Shown: in pieces, positions 49,884-58,421 of the stretch
Numbering within the stretch: position 1 is the first letter of the stretch
Layout: each line of letters opens with the position of its first letter
Notes under the pieces: model-generated
Databases searched by the model: none
Told to the model about the DNA's origin: nothing
Seen by the model: the letters and a program-made list of their open reading frames with translations, nothing else
Position numbers and translations under genes: made by a program
Source of the DNA: Amycolatopsis thermophila
Lineage (GTDB): Bacteria > Actinomycetota > Actinomycetes > Mycobacteriales > Pseudonocardiaceae
Assembly (NCBI RefSeq): GCF_030814215.1
Contig: NZ_JAUSUT010000001.1
Location: 6,572,001-6,636,000, forward strand
Length of the DNA: 64,000 nt
Direction: 5' to 3'

Positions 49884-51797
49884 CTAGAGGATCCAGTTCA
49901 GGGGGGTGGCGACGGGCACGCTCCAGGTGCCCGCCGCGCGCAGCGCCGCCAGTTCGGCCCGGCGCCGGGCGGTCGCGTCGCGGTCGATCCGCTCGCCCTC
50001 GAGCACGGCACCGAAGGCGAGAGCGGCGAACTCCGGGCTGTAGAGACCGTCGCGGAGGTCGCGTTCGAGCCGGCCGAGGTCGCGGGCGAGGGGGTCGCCC
50101 CAGCCACCGCCGCCGCCGATGAGGAAGCGGATCGCGTCGCCGGCCTTGAGCACGAGCCCGGAGAACTTGCCGGTGGAGTACCGCGCGCCGCGGCAGAACC
50201 CGCCGTGGTTGGGATCGGGCCTGCCGTCGTCGTCGAACATGCCGAACAGCGGTTCCGCGGGGCGGAGGTCGAGCGGGTCGGCGTGCCGCGCGAGGTCGAA
50301 GTCCTTGATGTACCACCCGAACGCGGGTGCGCCGGCACCAGCCCCGGCCGCGCCCGGCGCGCCGACCCGGACCCGGTCGCAGGTGACCGTGACGATCGTG
50401 TCGGCCTGGGCGGTCAGGGTGTACACCGAGCCCAGACCGCCCCGGTACTGCCCGGCGCCCGCGGTGTCGGCGACCATCTCGTGCTGGGCGACGATCAGCG
50501 GGCTCTCGATCTCCACGTGCTCCTGCACCGAGGTGCGGCAGTTGCCGATCGGCGTGACGCAGAAGGAGATCCCGTCCTCCTTCCACGTGCCGCCCCAGCC
50601 ACCGCCGGTGAGGGCGAACGCGCCCCACGGCGTGCCGCCGTGGCCGGGCCGGGTGTCGATGCCGCCCAGGCTGATGACCAGCGCGGTGCCGGTGTCGCAG
50701 GCGATCGAGCGGTCGCCGACGGCCTCGCTGAGCGCGCTGGCGACGGCGTTGATGCACCGGGCCCCGATGTCGGCGTGGTTGGAGCAGCTGGACGGCGGGA
50801 GCACGCAGACCACGCTGCCCTGGGGCAGCAGCGTTTCGATCGGCCGCAGCGTGCCGCTGTTGACCGGCGTGCCCGGATCGGCCATGAGCTTGACGGCCTC
50901 GATGCAGCGGACCGCCTCGCACCACGCGGTCCCGCAGTTGCCCAGCGGCTGCCGTCCCGAGCCGGAGAAGTCGATCTCCATGCTGTCCCCGCGGACCTTC
51001 ACGGTGACCCGCACCGGGATGGGCTCGTCGGTCACGCCGTCCTCGTCGAGGAAGTCCTCGACGGTGTAGTCACCGTCCGGGATGGCGGCGATGCCGCGCC
51101 GCATGCTCGCCTCGGTCGCCTCGATCGCGTACCGGCCGGCGGCCTTGACCCGGTCCAGGCCGCCGCGGGCGACGAGCGCCTGGAGCTGCCGCTCCCCCAC
51201 CACGAGGCAGCCGTGCAGGGCCCGCAGGTCTCCCAGCACCAGCTGGGGCACCCGGTTGTTCTCCAGGATGTAGTTGAACAACGGCCGCACCGGGACGTCG
51301 TTGGCGTAGAGCAGCGACGGCGGGAGCTTGATCTGCTCCTCGAACGCGGTCTGCGTGCCGTTGGAGAACCCGCCGGGGATGGGCCCGCCGAGGTCGACCA
51401 GGTGGGAGGTCGAGTGCAGGATGAACTCGACCCGGCCGTCGACGAAGACGGGGCGGAGCAGGTTCACGTCGGACTGGTGGATCGTCCCGCGCCACGGGTC
51501 GTTGACGAAGATGACGTCGCCGGGCTGCAGTGTGTCGAGGTCGAACTCGTCCACCACGAAGTTCACGATGTGCGGCGAGGTGAAGGCGTGCTGCATGCAG
51601 CCCTCCCACTGCGCCGCCGTCTCCCACGCGTCGCCGCTGCGGATGTGGATCGCGGTGGTGCAGTCCAGGATGTCCCGGCACACGGGCGAGAACGCGCTGC
51701 GCATCAGGGCTTCGTTCATCTCGCGGGCGACCTCGATCAGGCCGTACCGCAGGATGTCCAGTTCGAACTCGGCCGCCGGTTCCGTGGAAGTGGTCAT
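49884..51797 (-). CDS. Hydantoinase/acetone-carboxylase-type subunit B, second copy
   Basis: The 637-residue HyuB-family protein has EVAREMNEALMRSAFSPVCR, LQPGDVIFVNDPWRGTIHQSD, HLVDLGGPIPGGFSNGTQTA, IDFSGSGRQP, HGGTPWGAF and the C-terminal GGGGGWGDPLARD. Its start at ATG 51797 lies 14 bp after the HyuA stop. The much longer open frame on this strand, which runs through the HyuA region, is antisense-like and not coding. It is quite divergent from the copy at 25129, suggesting another substrate. Confidence 0.88.
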   Translation of the reverse strand: MTTSTEPAAEFELDILRYGLIEVAREMNEALMRSAFSPVCRDILDCTTAIHIRSGDAWETAAQWEGCMQHAFTSPHIVNFVVDEFDLDTLQPGDVIFVNDPWRGTIHQSDVNLLRPVFVDGRVEFILHSTSHLVDLGGPIPGGFSNGTQTAFEEQIKLPPSLLYANDVPVRPLFNYILENNRVPQLVLGDLRALHGCLVVGERQLQALVARGGLDRVKAAGRYAIEATEASMRRGIAAIPDGDYTVEDFLDEDGVTDEPIPVRVTVKVRGDSMEIDFSGSGRQPLGNCGTAWCEAVRCIEAVKLMADPGTPVNSGTLRPIETLLPQGSVVCVLPPSSCSNHADIGARCINAVASALSEAVGDRSIACDTGTALVISLGGIDTRPGHGGTPWGAFALTGGGWGGTWKEDGISFCVTPIGNCRTSVQEHVEIESPLIVAQHEMVADTAGAGQYRGGLGSVYTLTAQADTIVTVTCDRVRVGAPGAAGAGAGAPAFGWYIKDFDLARHADPLDLRPAEPLFGMFDDDGRPDPNHGGFCRGARYSTGKFSGLVLKAGDAIRFLIGGGGGWGDPLARDLGRLERDLRDGLYSPEFAALAFGAVLEGERIDRDATARRRAELAALRAAGTWSVPVATPLNWIL

Positions 51798-51811
51798 GCT
51801 CGTCGCGCTCC

Positions 51812-53878
51812 TCAGCCGTGGTTCTCGATGATCAGCAGGCGGTCGTCGTCGATGCGGGCGCGGCGGCCGGGCAGGACGACGGTCGTGGCGAACTTCTCGG
51901 ACACGATCGCCGGGCCCGTCACGACCTCTCCGGGCTGGAGGCGTTCGCGGACGTGCACGGGCACGCGCACGGTGTCCCCCGCGCCGGGGATCCGCAGGTC
52001 CCGGTGTCCTAGCAGGGATTCGCCGTCCTCGGCGGCCGACGGCGGGACCTTGTGCGGCCGCGGGATCACCGCGGTCACCTCCAGGGTCGACACGACGACC
52101 GGGATCTCGGCGGCGGAGAACCCGTAGGACTCCTGGTAGAAGGCGTGGAAGTCGGCGACGATCTCCGCCACGCCCTCGGCGGTCACCCGGTCCCGGCGCA
52201 GCGGGAGCCGGTTGTCCCACGTCTGCCCGCGGTACATGCCGAAGAGGGCGCGGTCGAAGGTCAGGCCCTGGATGTCCACCCCCTGCGCGGTCAGCTCCTC
52301 GGTGAGAGCGCGTTCCATCGCGGCGAACCCGTCCTCCATCACCGCGGCGTTGTCCGGGGAGAGCGGGATCATCAGCGACTGCGCCCGCGTCGTGCGCAGG
52401 TCGCTCTGCAGCAGTCCGAGTGCCGAGAACTGCCCGGGCGTGGTGGGGACGACGACGGTGCCCACGCCGAGGATCCGCGCGACGCGGTCGGCGAGCATCG
52501 GCCCGGCCGACCCGAACGGCAGCAGGGCGAAGTCGCGCACGTCCAGTCCACGGTAGACGGAGATGGTCCGGATCTTGGCGGCGATGTCCTCGCACGCGAC
52601 CCGGTAGGCGGCCTCGGCCAGGTCCTCGGCGGAGAGGTTCCACCGTTCGCCGGCGCGCGCCAGCGCCGCGCGGGCGGCGTCGACGTCGAGGGTGATCCGG
52701 CCGCCGGCGAACAGGTCGGGTTGCAGGACCCCCAGCACCAGGCAGGCGTCGGTGAGCGTGGCCTCCGTGCCGCCGCGCCCGTAGCAGGCGGGGCCGGGGT
52801 TCGAGCCGGCCGAGGCGGGGCCGACCGCGATCCGGCCGAGAGCGTTGGGGCCGATGATGCTGCCCGCACCGGAGCCGACGCTTTCGACGTCGACCAGCGG
52901 CATGGTGAGCGTCAGGCCGGTCTCCAGCGTCCACAGGTCGGTCAGCGGGGTCCGCGCGTCCACGATCGCGGCCACGTCGGTGCTGGTCCCGCCGACGTCC
53001 ATGGTCAGCAGGTTCCCGCGGCCGGCGTCCCGGGCCAGCCGGATGCTGCCGGTCACGCCGCCCACCGGTCCGGACACCAGCTGGAAGACCGGTGCCCGGC
53101 CGGCATCGGCAACGGTGGCGACACCACCGTTGGTCATCATGATCCAGAGCGTCCCGCCGAACGCGCGCTCCGCCAGCGCCACCGTGAGGCGCCGCAGGTA
53201 CCCGACGACGGCGGGCCCGACGTAGGCGTCCAGGGCGACCGTCGTGGTCCGCTCGTGCTCCTTGGTCACCGGGTAGAGGTCCGAGGTCTGGACGTAGGCG
53301 TGCGGGATCTCCTCGGCCAGGATCTCCGCGGCGCGGCGCTCGTGCCCGCGGTCCCGGTAGGAGTTCAGGAAGCACACGCCGACCGCCTCGACGCCCCGGG
53401 CGGCGAGCGCGCGGGCCGCCTCCCGCACCGCGTCCTCGTCCAGGGCGAGCAGTTCCGTGCCGTCGTAAGCGATCCGCTCCGGGATGCCGAGCCGGTTGTG
53501 CCGCTCGACGACGGGGCGTTCCTGGTGCGGCCGCAACCAGGTGGGGTCGTAGAACCGGTCGCCGAACTCGCGGTGCATCCGCCCGATGTCGAGCAGATCG
53601 CGGTGTCCCCGTGTGGCGAGCAGGCCGGTCCGCGCTCCCGCACGGCTGAGCAGGGCGTTGATGCCGACGGTGTGCCCGTGCACGATCTCCGCCACACCCG
53701 GGACGTCCACGTCGATCGCGGCGAGCGCCTGCAGCACGCCCTTCTCCTGCTCCGGCGTCGAAAGCACCTTGCCGTCGCGGATCTCGGCGGTGTCGCGGTT
53801 GAGCCCGACGACATCGGTGAAGGTTCCCCCGACGTCGATCCCGACCAGCCAGTCGGCTGAGCTTCGTTGCTCGGTCAC
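51812..53878 (-). CDS. Hydantoinase/acetone-carboxylase-type subunit A, second copy
   Basis: The 688-residue ASKHA ATPase has LVGIDVGGTFTDVVGL, HGHTVGINALLSRAGA, TMDVGGTSTDVAAIVD, GSGAGSIIG and GPACYGRGGTEATLTD. GTG 53878 follows GGAGG at good spacing. As first structural gene behind the LuxR-type gene it forms the operon hyuA-hyuB-zinc ribbon-ligase. Its family couples ATP to hydrolysis of cyclic amides or carboxylation of ketones; neighbours favour the latter, but this is inference. Confidence 0.88.
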   Translation of the reverse strand: MTEQRSSADWLVGIDVGGTFTDVVGLNRDTAEIRDGKVLSTPEQEKGVLQALAAIDVDVPGVAEIVHGHTVGINALLSRAGARTGLLATRGHRDLLDIGRMHREFGDRFYDPTWLRPHQERPVVERHNRLGIPERIAYDGTELLALDEDAVREAARALAARGVEAVGVCFLNSYRDRGHERRAAEILAEEIPHAYVQTSDLYPVTKEHERTTTVALDAYVGPAVVGYLRRLTVALAERAFGGTLWIMMTNGGVATVADAGRAPVFQLVSGPVGGVTGSIRLARDAGRGNLLTMDVGGTSTDVAAIVDARTPLTDLWTLETGLTLTMPLVDVESVGSGAGSIIGPNALGRIAVGPASAGSNPGPACYGRGGTEATLTDACLVLGVLQPDLFAGGRITLDVDAARAALARAGERWNLSAEDLAEAAYRVACEDIAAKIRTISVYRGLDVRDFALLPFGSAGPMLADRVARILGVGTVVVPTTPGQFSALGLLQSDLRTTRAQSLMIPLSPDNAAVMEDGFAAMERALTEELTAQGVDIQGLTFDRALFGMYRGQTWDNRLPLRRDRVTAEGVAEIVADFHAFYQESYGFSAAEIPVVVSTLEVTAVIPRPHKVPPSAAEDGESLLGHRDLRIPGAGDTVRVPVHVRERLQPGEVVTGPAIVSEKFATTVVLPGRRARIDDDRLLIIENHG

Positions 53879-53965
53879 GTCTTGCCTCCAGGCCTCGTCC
53901 GATCCGAGGCGCCCAGTCTGCGACCGGGATCACACCGGGGGCATCGTCCGGGGGAAGGAGGTTTC

Positions 53966-55051
53966 CTACGACCTTCGGGCAGTCAGCCAGCAGGCGATGG
54001 CCTCGGCCCGGCTGGTGACGCCGAGTTTGCGGAGGATGTGGGTGACGTGGGTCTTCGCCGTGCGCTCGGAGATCACCAGCTGCCGGGCGATGTGCCGGTT
54101 GGAGTGCCCGGCGGCGAGCAGCTCCATCACCTGGACCTCGCGCGCGGTCAGATCCGCCGCGGCGGGTGGCGCGGGCGGCACCGGCGGGCGCACCGCGGCC
54201 GGGTTGGTCATGAGGGCCTCCGCGGCGCCCCGCAGGACGGCCACGCCGTCCATCAGCATCAGCCGTCCGAGCGAGTGGCTCAGCGCCTCGGCCATGACGG
54301 ACAGCAGCGCCTGGTCGGTGGCGTCGACGTCGCGGCGCTGGTGGTAGCAGTCGCCGTGCAGCAGTCCGGCGACCTCGCCGTGGACGGTCAGCGGCGCGAC
54401 ACCGTAGGAGGTGGACCTGGTGACCCGGATGAGGTCGCGGTCGACCCGGTCGCTGTGCTGCGCGTCGAAGATCAGGCGCGGTTCGGCGCGGCGGACCACG
54501 TCCGCTTCGACGAGCCGGCCGTCGAGCTGCGGTGGGGAGGCCTTGCCGACGGCCACGATCTCGTCCGCCCAGCGCGGCTCGCGCACGACGCACATCGTGT
54601 GCAGCCGCCACACCGAATCCTCCACCCGCGACACGAGGACGCGGTCGAAGCCCAGGCGGCAGCCGGCCTCCGGCACCCGGCCGAGGAGCTCGTCCACGGT
54701 GCGCGCGTCGCGGACGGACGCCAGCGCCCCGGCCACGCGCCGCAGCAGCACGTGCCGTTCGGCGAGCCGGGCCTCGGCCAGCTCGGCCTCGACCTCGCGG
54801 ATCCGGCCCAGCAGGTCCACGAGCTCCCGCTGCCGCGCCGACCCGGTACCGTCCAGGGACCGCAGGGTCTCCCCCATCGCGGCGTTCCAGATCCTGCTCA
54901 GGACCGGTCTCGCGTGGTTCTCCCACGGCAGGTCGAGCCGGGGCGACGGGACGTCGATGCCGAGCGCCGCGGAGGCGTCCGCGCACAGCTCGCGGTACCG
55001 TTCCGCGACGCCCGTTCGCTCCGCCGCCTGGACAGCCGTGTTCGCATCCAT
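53966..55051 (-). CDS. LuxR-type regulator with GAF-like sensor domain
   Basis: The 361-residue protein has a coiled-coil-prone helix ([20 protein letters not shown]), a GAF-like domain (residues about 100-260) and a C-terminal LuxR HTH ([20 protein letters not shown] to [13 protein letters not shown]). Translation begins at ATG 55051. An AT-rich near-palindrome lies 37 bp upstream. It probably activates the hyuA operon 87 bp downstream in response to a small molecule bound by the GAF domain. Confidence 0.87.
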   Translation of the reverse strand: MDANTAVQAAERTGVAERYRELCADASAALGIDVPSPRLDLPWENHARPVLSRIWNAAMGETLRSLDGTGSARQRELVDLLGRIREVEAELAEARLAERHVLLRRVAGALASVRDARTVDELLGRVPEAGCRLGFDRVLVSRVEDSVWRLHTMCVVREPRWADEIVAVGKASPPQLDGRLVEADVVRRAEPRLIFDAQHSDRVDRDLIRVTRSTSYGVAPLTVHGEVAGLLHGDCYHQRRDVDATDQALLSVMAEALSHSLGRLMLMDGVAVLRGAAEALMTNPAAVRPPVPPAPPAAADLTAREVQVMELLAAGHSNRHIARQLVISERTAKTHVTHILRKLGVTSRAEAIACWLTARRS

Positions 55052-55087
55052 GGTGGGCCCACCTCGACGTTCGGCACCCCTTGCCAG

Positions 55088-55104
55088 GCCATATAATATA
55101 TGGC
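55088..55104. promoter_or_regulatory. AT-rich inverted repeat upstream of luxR
   Basis: Arms GCCATATA and TATATGGC flank a single A. It contains TATAAT on the plus strand and lies 37 bp before the luxR start. It resembles the palindrome at 44913-44926. It may be an operator, or the -10 element of a promoter, or both. Confidence 0.5.
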
Positions 55105-55194
55105 ACTGGTCACGGTTGACAGACCGAGGAAACGCGGGCCGCGGGCACGCGATGGGGACCGCATCGCGGACGCCGGCCGGCTGTTCCCCGGTGA

Positions 55195-55770
55195 TCACCG
55201 TCTCCGCCGCCACGCGGAACGGCCGGCCGGCGAAGTCCGCTCGCCCCGTGCGGAGCGGGAGGCGGCTGCCCAGCAGGCCGGGCACGCCGGCACCACGGCG
55301 CCCCTCGTGCCCGGCAACGGCAGCCGGAAGCCGTCCGCGGCGATCCCGCGGCACGCCGACGGGTTGTGCCCCAGCGGAGCACACAAGCACTCGCACCGCT
55401 CGACACCGACGCGGTGCCTCGGAACCGGAGGAGTCACCGGCTTCTCCGCTGCCGTCCGATGCGGGCACCGCGCGGTGGGCACAGCCGGGCGGGGCGGCAC
55501 CCGCCAGGCCGCCGGGCAGGTCAGGTAGGCGCCGAGGACGAACGAGCGCAGCACGTCGAACTCCTCCGGGCGCGCCTCGCGCAGGGTGGCCAGGTAGGCC
55601 TCGGTGTCCTCGGCGGGAACCGCTCGCAGGGCGGACTCCACGATGCCCGGCGAGCGCGCGAGCATCGCCGCGATCACGTCCTCGCCGGGGACGTCGGCAG
55701 CCGGCCCGGGTAGGACGACCTCACCGACGACGGCCAGTTTTTCCCGCAGTCCTCGGTGTTCCGGTGCCAT
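55195..55770 (-). CDS. Hypothetical protein, possibly truncated (gluconate-dehydrogenase-subunit-3-like start)
   Basis: The 191-codon frame begins at ATG 55770. Only the first 90 or so residues look like protein: [20 protein letters not shown] and [20 protein letters not shown] recall small subunit-3-type proteins that end with a YxxPxxWRxLGYPGQ element. After AAWRV the sequence turns Arg/Pro/Cys-rich without homology, so the C-terminus is probably lost by a frameshift or deletion. It lies 40 bp downstream of the alcohol dehydrogenase in the same direction. No function is assigned. Confidence 0.45.
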   Translation of the reverse strand: MAPEHRGLREKLAVVGEVVLPGPAADVPGEDVIAAMLARSPGIVESALRAVPAEDTEAYLATLREARPEEFDVLRSFVLGAYLTCPAAWRVPPRPAVPTARCPHRTAAEKPVTPPVPRHRVGVERCECLCAPLGHNPSACRGIAADGFRLPLPGTRGAVVPACPACWAAASRSARGERTSPAGRSAWRRRR

Positions 55771-55809
55771 CGGACAGCGTTTCCCTTCGCAGCGCCACTC
55801 GCCGGGCTC

Positions 55810-56928
55810 TCAGTCGAACAGCACGACTCCCCGGATGTTCTTGCCGTCGTGCATGTCCCGGTACCCCTGCGCGATGTCGTCCAGTGCGTAGGTCCGGGTG
55901 ATCATCTCGTCGAGTTTCAACGTGCCCTCCTGGTAGAGCCGGAGCAGCCGGTGGACGTCCCGGTTCCCGCTCGTGGCACCGAAACACGTGCCCTCCAGGC
56001 GCTTCTGGAAGAGCGTCAACTCGAACAGGTCGAGCGGCATGTCGCCGACCCGGTGCGGCCCGACCGCCGTGGCCACGACGATGCCCGCCTTGCGGACCGC
56101 CCCGAGCGCCTGGCCGACGTACTCCGGCCGCATGACCCCGACCGTGATGACGGCGGCGTCGGCACCCTGCCCGTTGGTGAACTGCTTGGCGAGTTCCGCG
56201 GCCTCGGCCATCGACTCGACGGCGTGGGTGGCCCCGAACACCGGCGCCTGTTCCCGCTTGAAGGCCACCGGATCCACCGCGATGACGTTCGACGCACCCG
56301 CGTGGACGGCACCTTGCAGCGCGCTCGCGCCGATCCCGCCGATGCCCATCACGATCACCGTGTCCCCCGGCCGGACGCGGGCGGAGTTGACCGCCGAGCC
56401 CCAGCCGGTGCTGACCCCGCACCCGACCAGGCACGCCTTGTCCAGCGGGATGTCCGGGTCGATCTTCACCACCGAGGCCAGCGACACCGTCGTCGTCTCG
56501 GTGAAGGTGGAGATACCGCACATCTGGCCGACCGGCGTGCCATCGGTGGTGTGCAGGCGGTAGGTACCGTCGGTGAACCGGGGGCCGGCCAGGATGCCCG
56601 CGGCCAGGTCACACAAGTTCGACGCTCCGGCGGCACACCAGCGGCAGTGCCCGCACGAGGGAATCGCGGAGAAGATGACGTGATCGCCTTCCTCGATGCC
56701 CTTGGCGTTCGGCCCCACCTTCGTGACCACGCCCGCACCTTCGTGCCCCAGTGCGAACGGGTAGGTGCCGACCGGGATGTCCCCCGTGGCGTGGTGGTCG
56801 TCCGAGTGGCACAGCCCCGAGGCGACGAGCCGCACCTGCACCTCGTCCGGATGGGGGTCGTCCAGCTCGAGGTCGACCACCTCCAGCTCACCGGGCGCCT
56901 GCCGGATCACCGCTCCACGTGTGTACAC
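55810..56928 (-). CDS. Zinc-dependent alcohol dehydrogenase (NDMA-type medium-chain family)
   Basis: The 372-residue enzyme has the catalytic-zinc residues in GLCHSDDHHATGD and GHEGAGVV, the structural-zinc cysteines in CGHCRWCAAGASNLC, and the coenzyme loop GIGGIGASALQGA. The CHSDD(H) signature marks the group with tightly bound nicotinamide cofactor found in actinobacteria, which oxidises primary alcohols or formaldehyde adducts. GGAGGTCAACCG precedes GTG 56928. It follows the ALDH by 13 bp, giving an alcohol-to-acid pair. A dead relative lies at 2589-2865. Confidence 0.9.
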   Translation of the reverse strand: MYTRGAVIRQAPGELEVVDLELDDPHPDEVQVRLVASGLCHSDDHHATGDIPVGTYPFALGHEGAGVVTKVGPNAKGIEEGDHVIFSAIPSCGHCRWCAAGASNLCDLAAGILAGPRFTDGTYRLHTTDGTPVGQMCGISTFTETTTVSLASVVKIDPDIPLDKACLVGCGVSTGWGSAVNSARVRPGDTVIVMGIGGIGASALQGAVHAGASNVIAVDPVAFKREQAPVFGATHAVESMAEAAELAKQFTNGQGADAAVITVGVMRPEYVGQALGAVRKAGIVVATAVGPHRVGDMPLDLFELTLFQKRLEGTCFGATSGNRDVHRLLRLYQEGTLKLDEMITRTYALDDIAQGYRDMHDGKNIRGVVLFD

Positions 56929-56941
56929 CGGTTGACCTCCT

Positions 56942-58420
56942 TCATGCGTCGAGAAGCGTGACCACGGACTTGGTCTCGAGGTATTCCCCGATCGCCTCGG
57001 GTCCGTTCTCCCGGCCCCAGCCGGACTGCTTGTAGCCGCCGACGGGCATCTGCACCCCGCCGGCGCGATGGACGTTGATGCCGACCCGGCCGGCCCGCAG
57101 CCGGCGCGCGATCGAATGGGCCCGCGCGACGTCCCGTGTCCACACGCTGGCCGCCAGCCCGTAGTCGCTGTCGTTGGCCGCGGCGACCGCCGCGTCGACG
57201 TCGTCGAACGCCATCGCGCCGAGCACCGGCCCGAAGATCTCCTCGCGCACGATGCGCATCGACTGGTCGACGTCGGCGACCACCGTGGGCTGGAAGAAGA
57301 AGCCCTTGTCCCCGATGCGGGATCCGCCGGTCAGCACCCGTGCGCCCGCCTCGATCCCCCCTTCGACGTACCGGCTGACGCGGGCGAGCTGGCGTTGCGA
57401 GATCAGCGGCCCCAGATCCGCGGACGGGTCCGTGCCGTACCCGACCTTGAGAGTGCCCGCGTACTCCGCGATTCCGTGCACGAGTTCGTCGAACACGTCC
57501 CGATGGGCGAACAGCCGGGTGCCGGACGTGCAGATCTGCCCGGAGTTCCAGAACACGCCCATGGCGATGCCCGGAACCGCCGCGGCCAGGTCCGCGTCCG
57601 GCAGCACGACGACCGGGGACTTGCCGCCCAGTTCGAGGGAGACCTTCTTGAGGTTGCCGGTGGCGGCGCGCACGATCTGCCTGCCGACCTCCGTCGAACC
57701 GGTGAAGCTCACCTTGTCGATGCCGTCGTGGGCGGCCATCGCCGCCCCGACCGGCAGCCCGTACCCGGTGACGATGTTGACCACCCCGTCCGGCACGCCC
57801 GCCTCGAGCAGGATCCGTCCCAGCGCGAGCGTGGTGAGCGGCGCATCCTCCGAGGGCTTCAGCACGCACGAACACCCGGCGGCCAGAGCCGGAGCCAGCT
57901 TCTGCGACACCGCGATCATCGGCGCGTTCCACGGGACGATCAGACCGGCGACGCCGACGGGCTCACGCAGCGTGTACCCGTGCAGGCGCCGCTCGGCCGT
58001 GCCGACCTGGACGCTCCGGCCGTCGATCTTGTCCGCCCAACCGGCGAAGTACCGGAACTGGTTGACCGCCTCGCCGGCCATGATCCGCGCCTGGGACACG
58101 GGCATGCCCACGTCCAGGCTCTCCAGGCGGGCCAGCTCGTCGGCGCTCGCCTCGATCAGGTCGGCGACGCGCCACAGGACCACCGCCCGCTGCGCGCCGG
58201 ACAACCGCAGCCAGCGCTCGTCCTCGAACGACCCACGGGCCGCTCGCACCGCAGCGTCGACGTCCGCGAGGTCGCCCTCACCGGCTTCCGCGACGACCTC
58301 ACCGGTGCCGGGGTCGAGGACCGGGAAGGTCTTCCCGGAAGCCGCCGGAACCCAGGATCCGCCGATGAGCATCCGTCCCGGCTCGACGAGCAGGCCGGGG
58401 TTCGTACCGGTACGCGTCAT
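56942..58420 (-). CDS. Aldehyde dehydrogenase (NAD(P)-dependent)
   Basis: The 492-residue ALDH has FTGSTEVGRQIV, LELGGKSPVVVLPDAD (catalytic Glu), NSGQICTSGTRLF (catalytic Cys) and the C-terminal GGYKQSGWGRENGPEAIGEY. It oxidises the aldehyde made by the alcohol dehydrogenase downstream. It starts one base after the stop of the ABC ATPase gene, so it belongs to the transporter operon. Its substrate is therefore probably derived from the imported sugar or polyol. Confidence 0.9.
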   Translation of the reverse strand: MTRTGTNPGLLVEPGRMLIGGSWVPAASGKTFPVLDPGTGEVVAEAGEGDLADVDAAVRAARGSFEDERWLRLSGAQRAVVLWRVADLIEASADELARLESLDVGMPVSQARIMAGEAVNQFRYFAGWADKIDGRSVQVGTAERRLHGYTLREPVGVAGLIVPWNAPMIAVSQKLAPALAAGCSCVLKPSEDAPLTTLALGRILLEAGVPDGVVNIVTGYGLPVGAAMAAHDGIDKVSFTGSTEVGRQIVRAATGNLKKVSLELGGKSPVVVLPDADLAAAVPGIAMGVFWNSGQICTSGTRLFAHRDVFDELVHGIAEYAGTLKVGYGTDPSADLGPLISQRQLARVSRYVEGGIEAGARVLTGGSRIGDKGFFFQPTVVADVDQSMRIVREEIFGPVLGAMAFDDVDAAVAAANDSDYGLAASVWTRDVARAHSIARRLRAGRVGINVHRAGGVQMPVGGYKQSGWGRENGPEAIGEYLETKSVVTLLDA

Positions 58421-58421
58421 G

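Noticed and set aside
49884..55106. A 5.2-kb open frame on the minus strand spanning the second hydantoinase operon and luxR.
   Set aside because: Only its 3' end (hyuB) has homology. The upstream part lies over hyuA and luxR in another frame, is Arg/Ala/Pro-rich and has no recognisable domain. High GC content keeps such frames open by chance.
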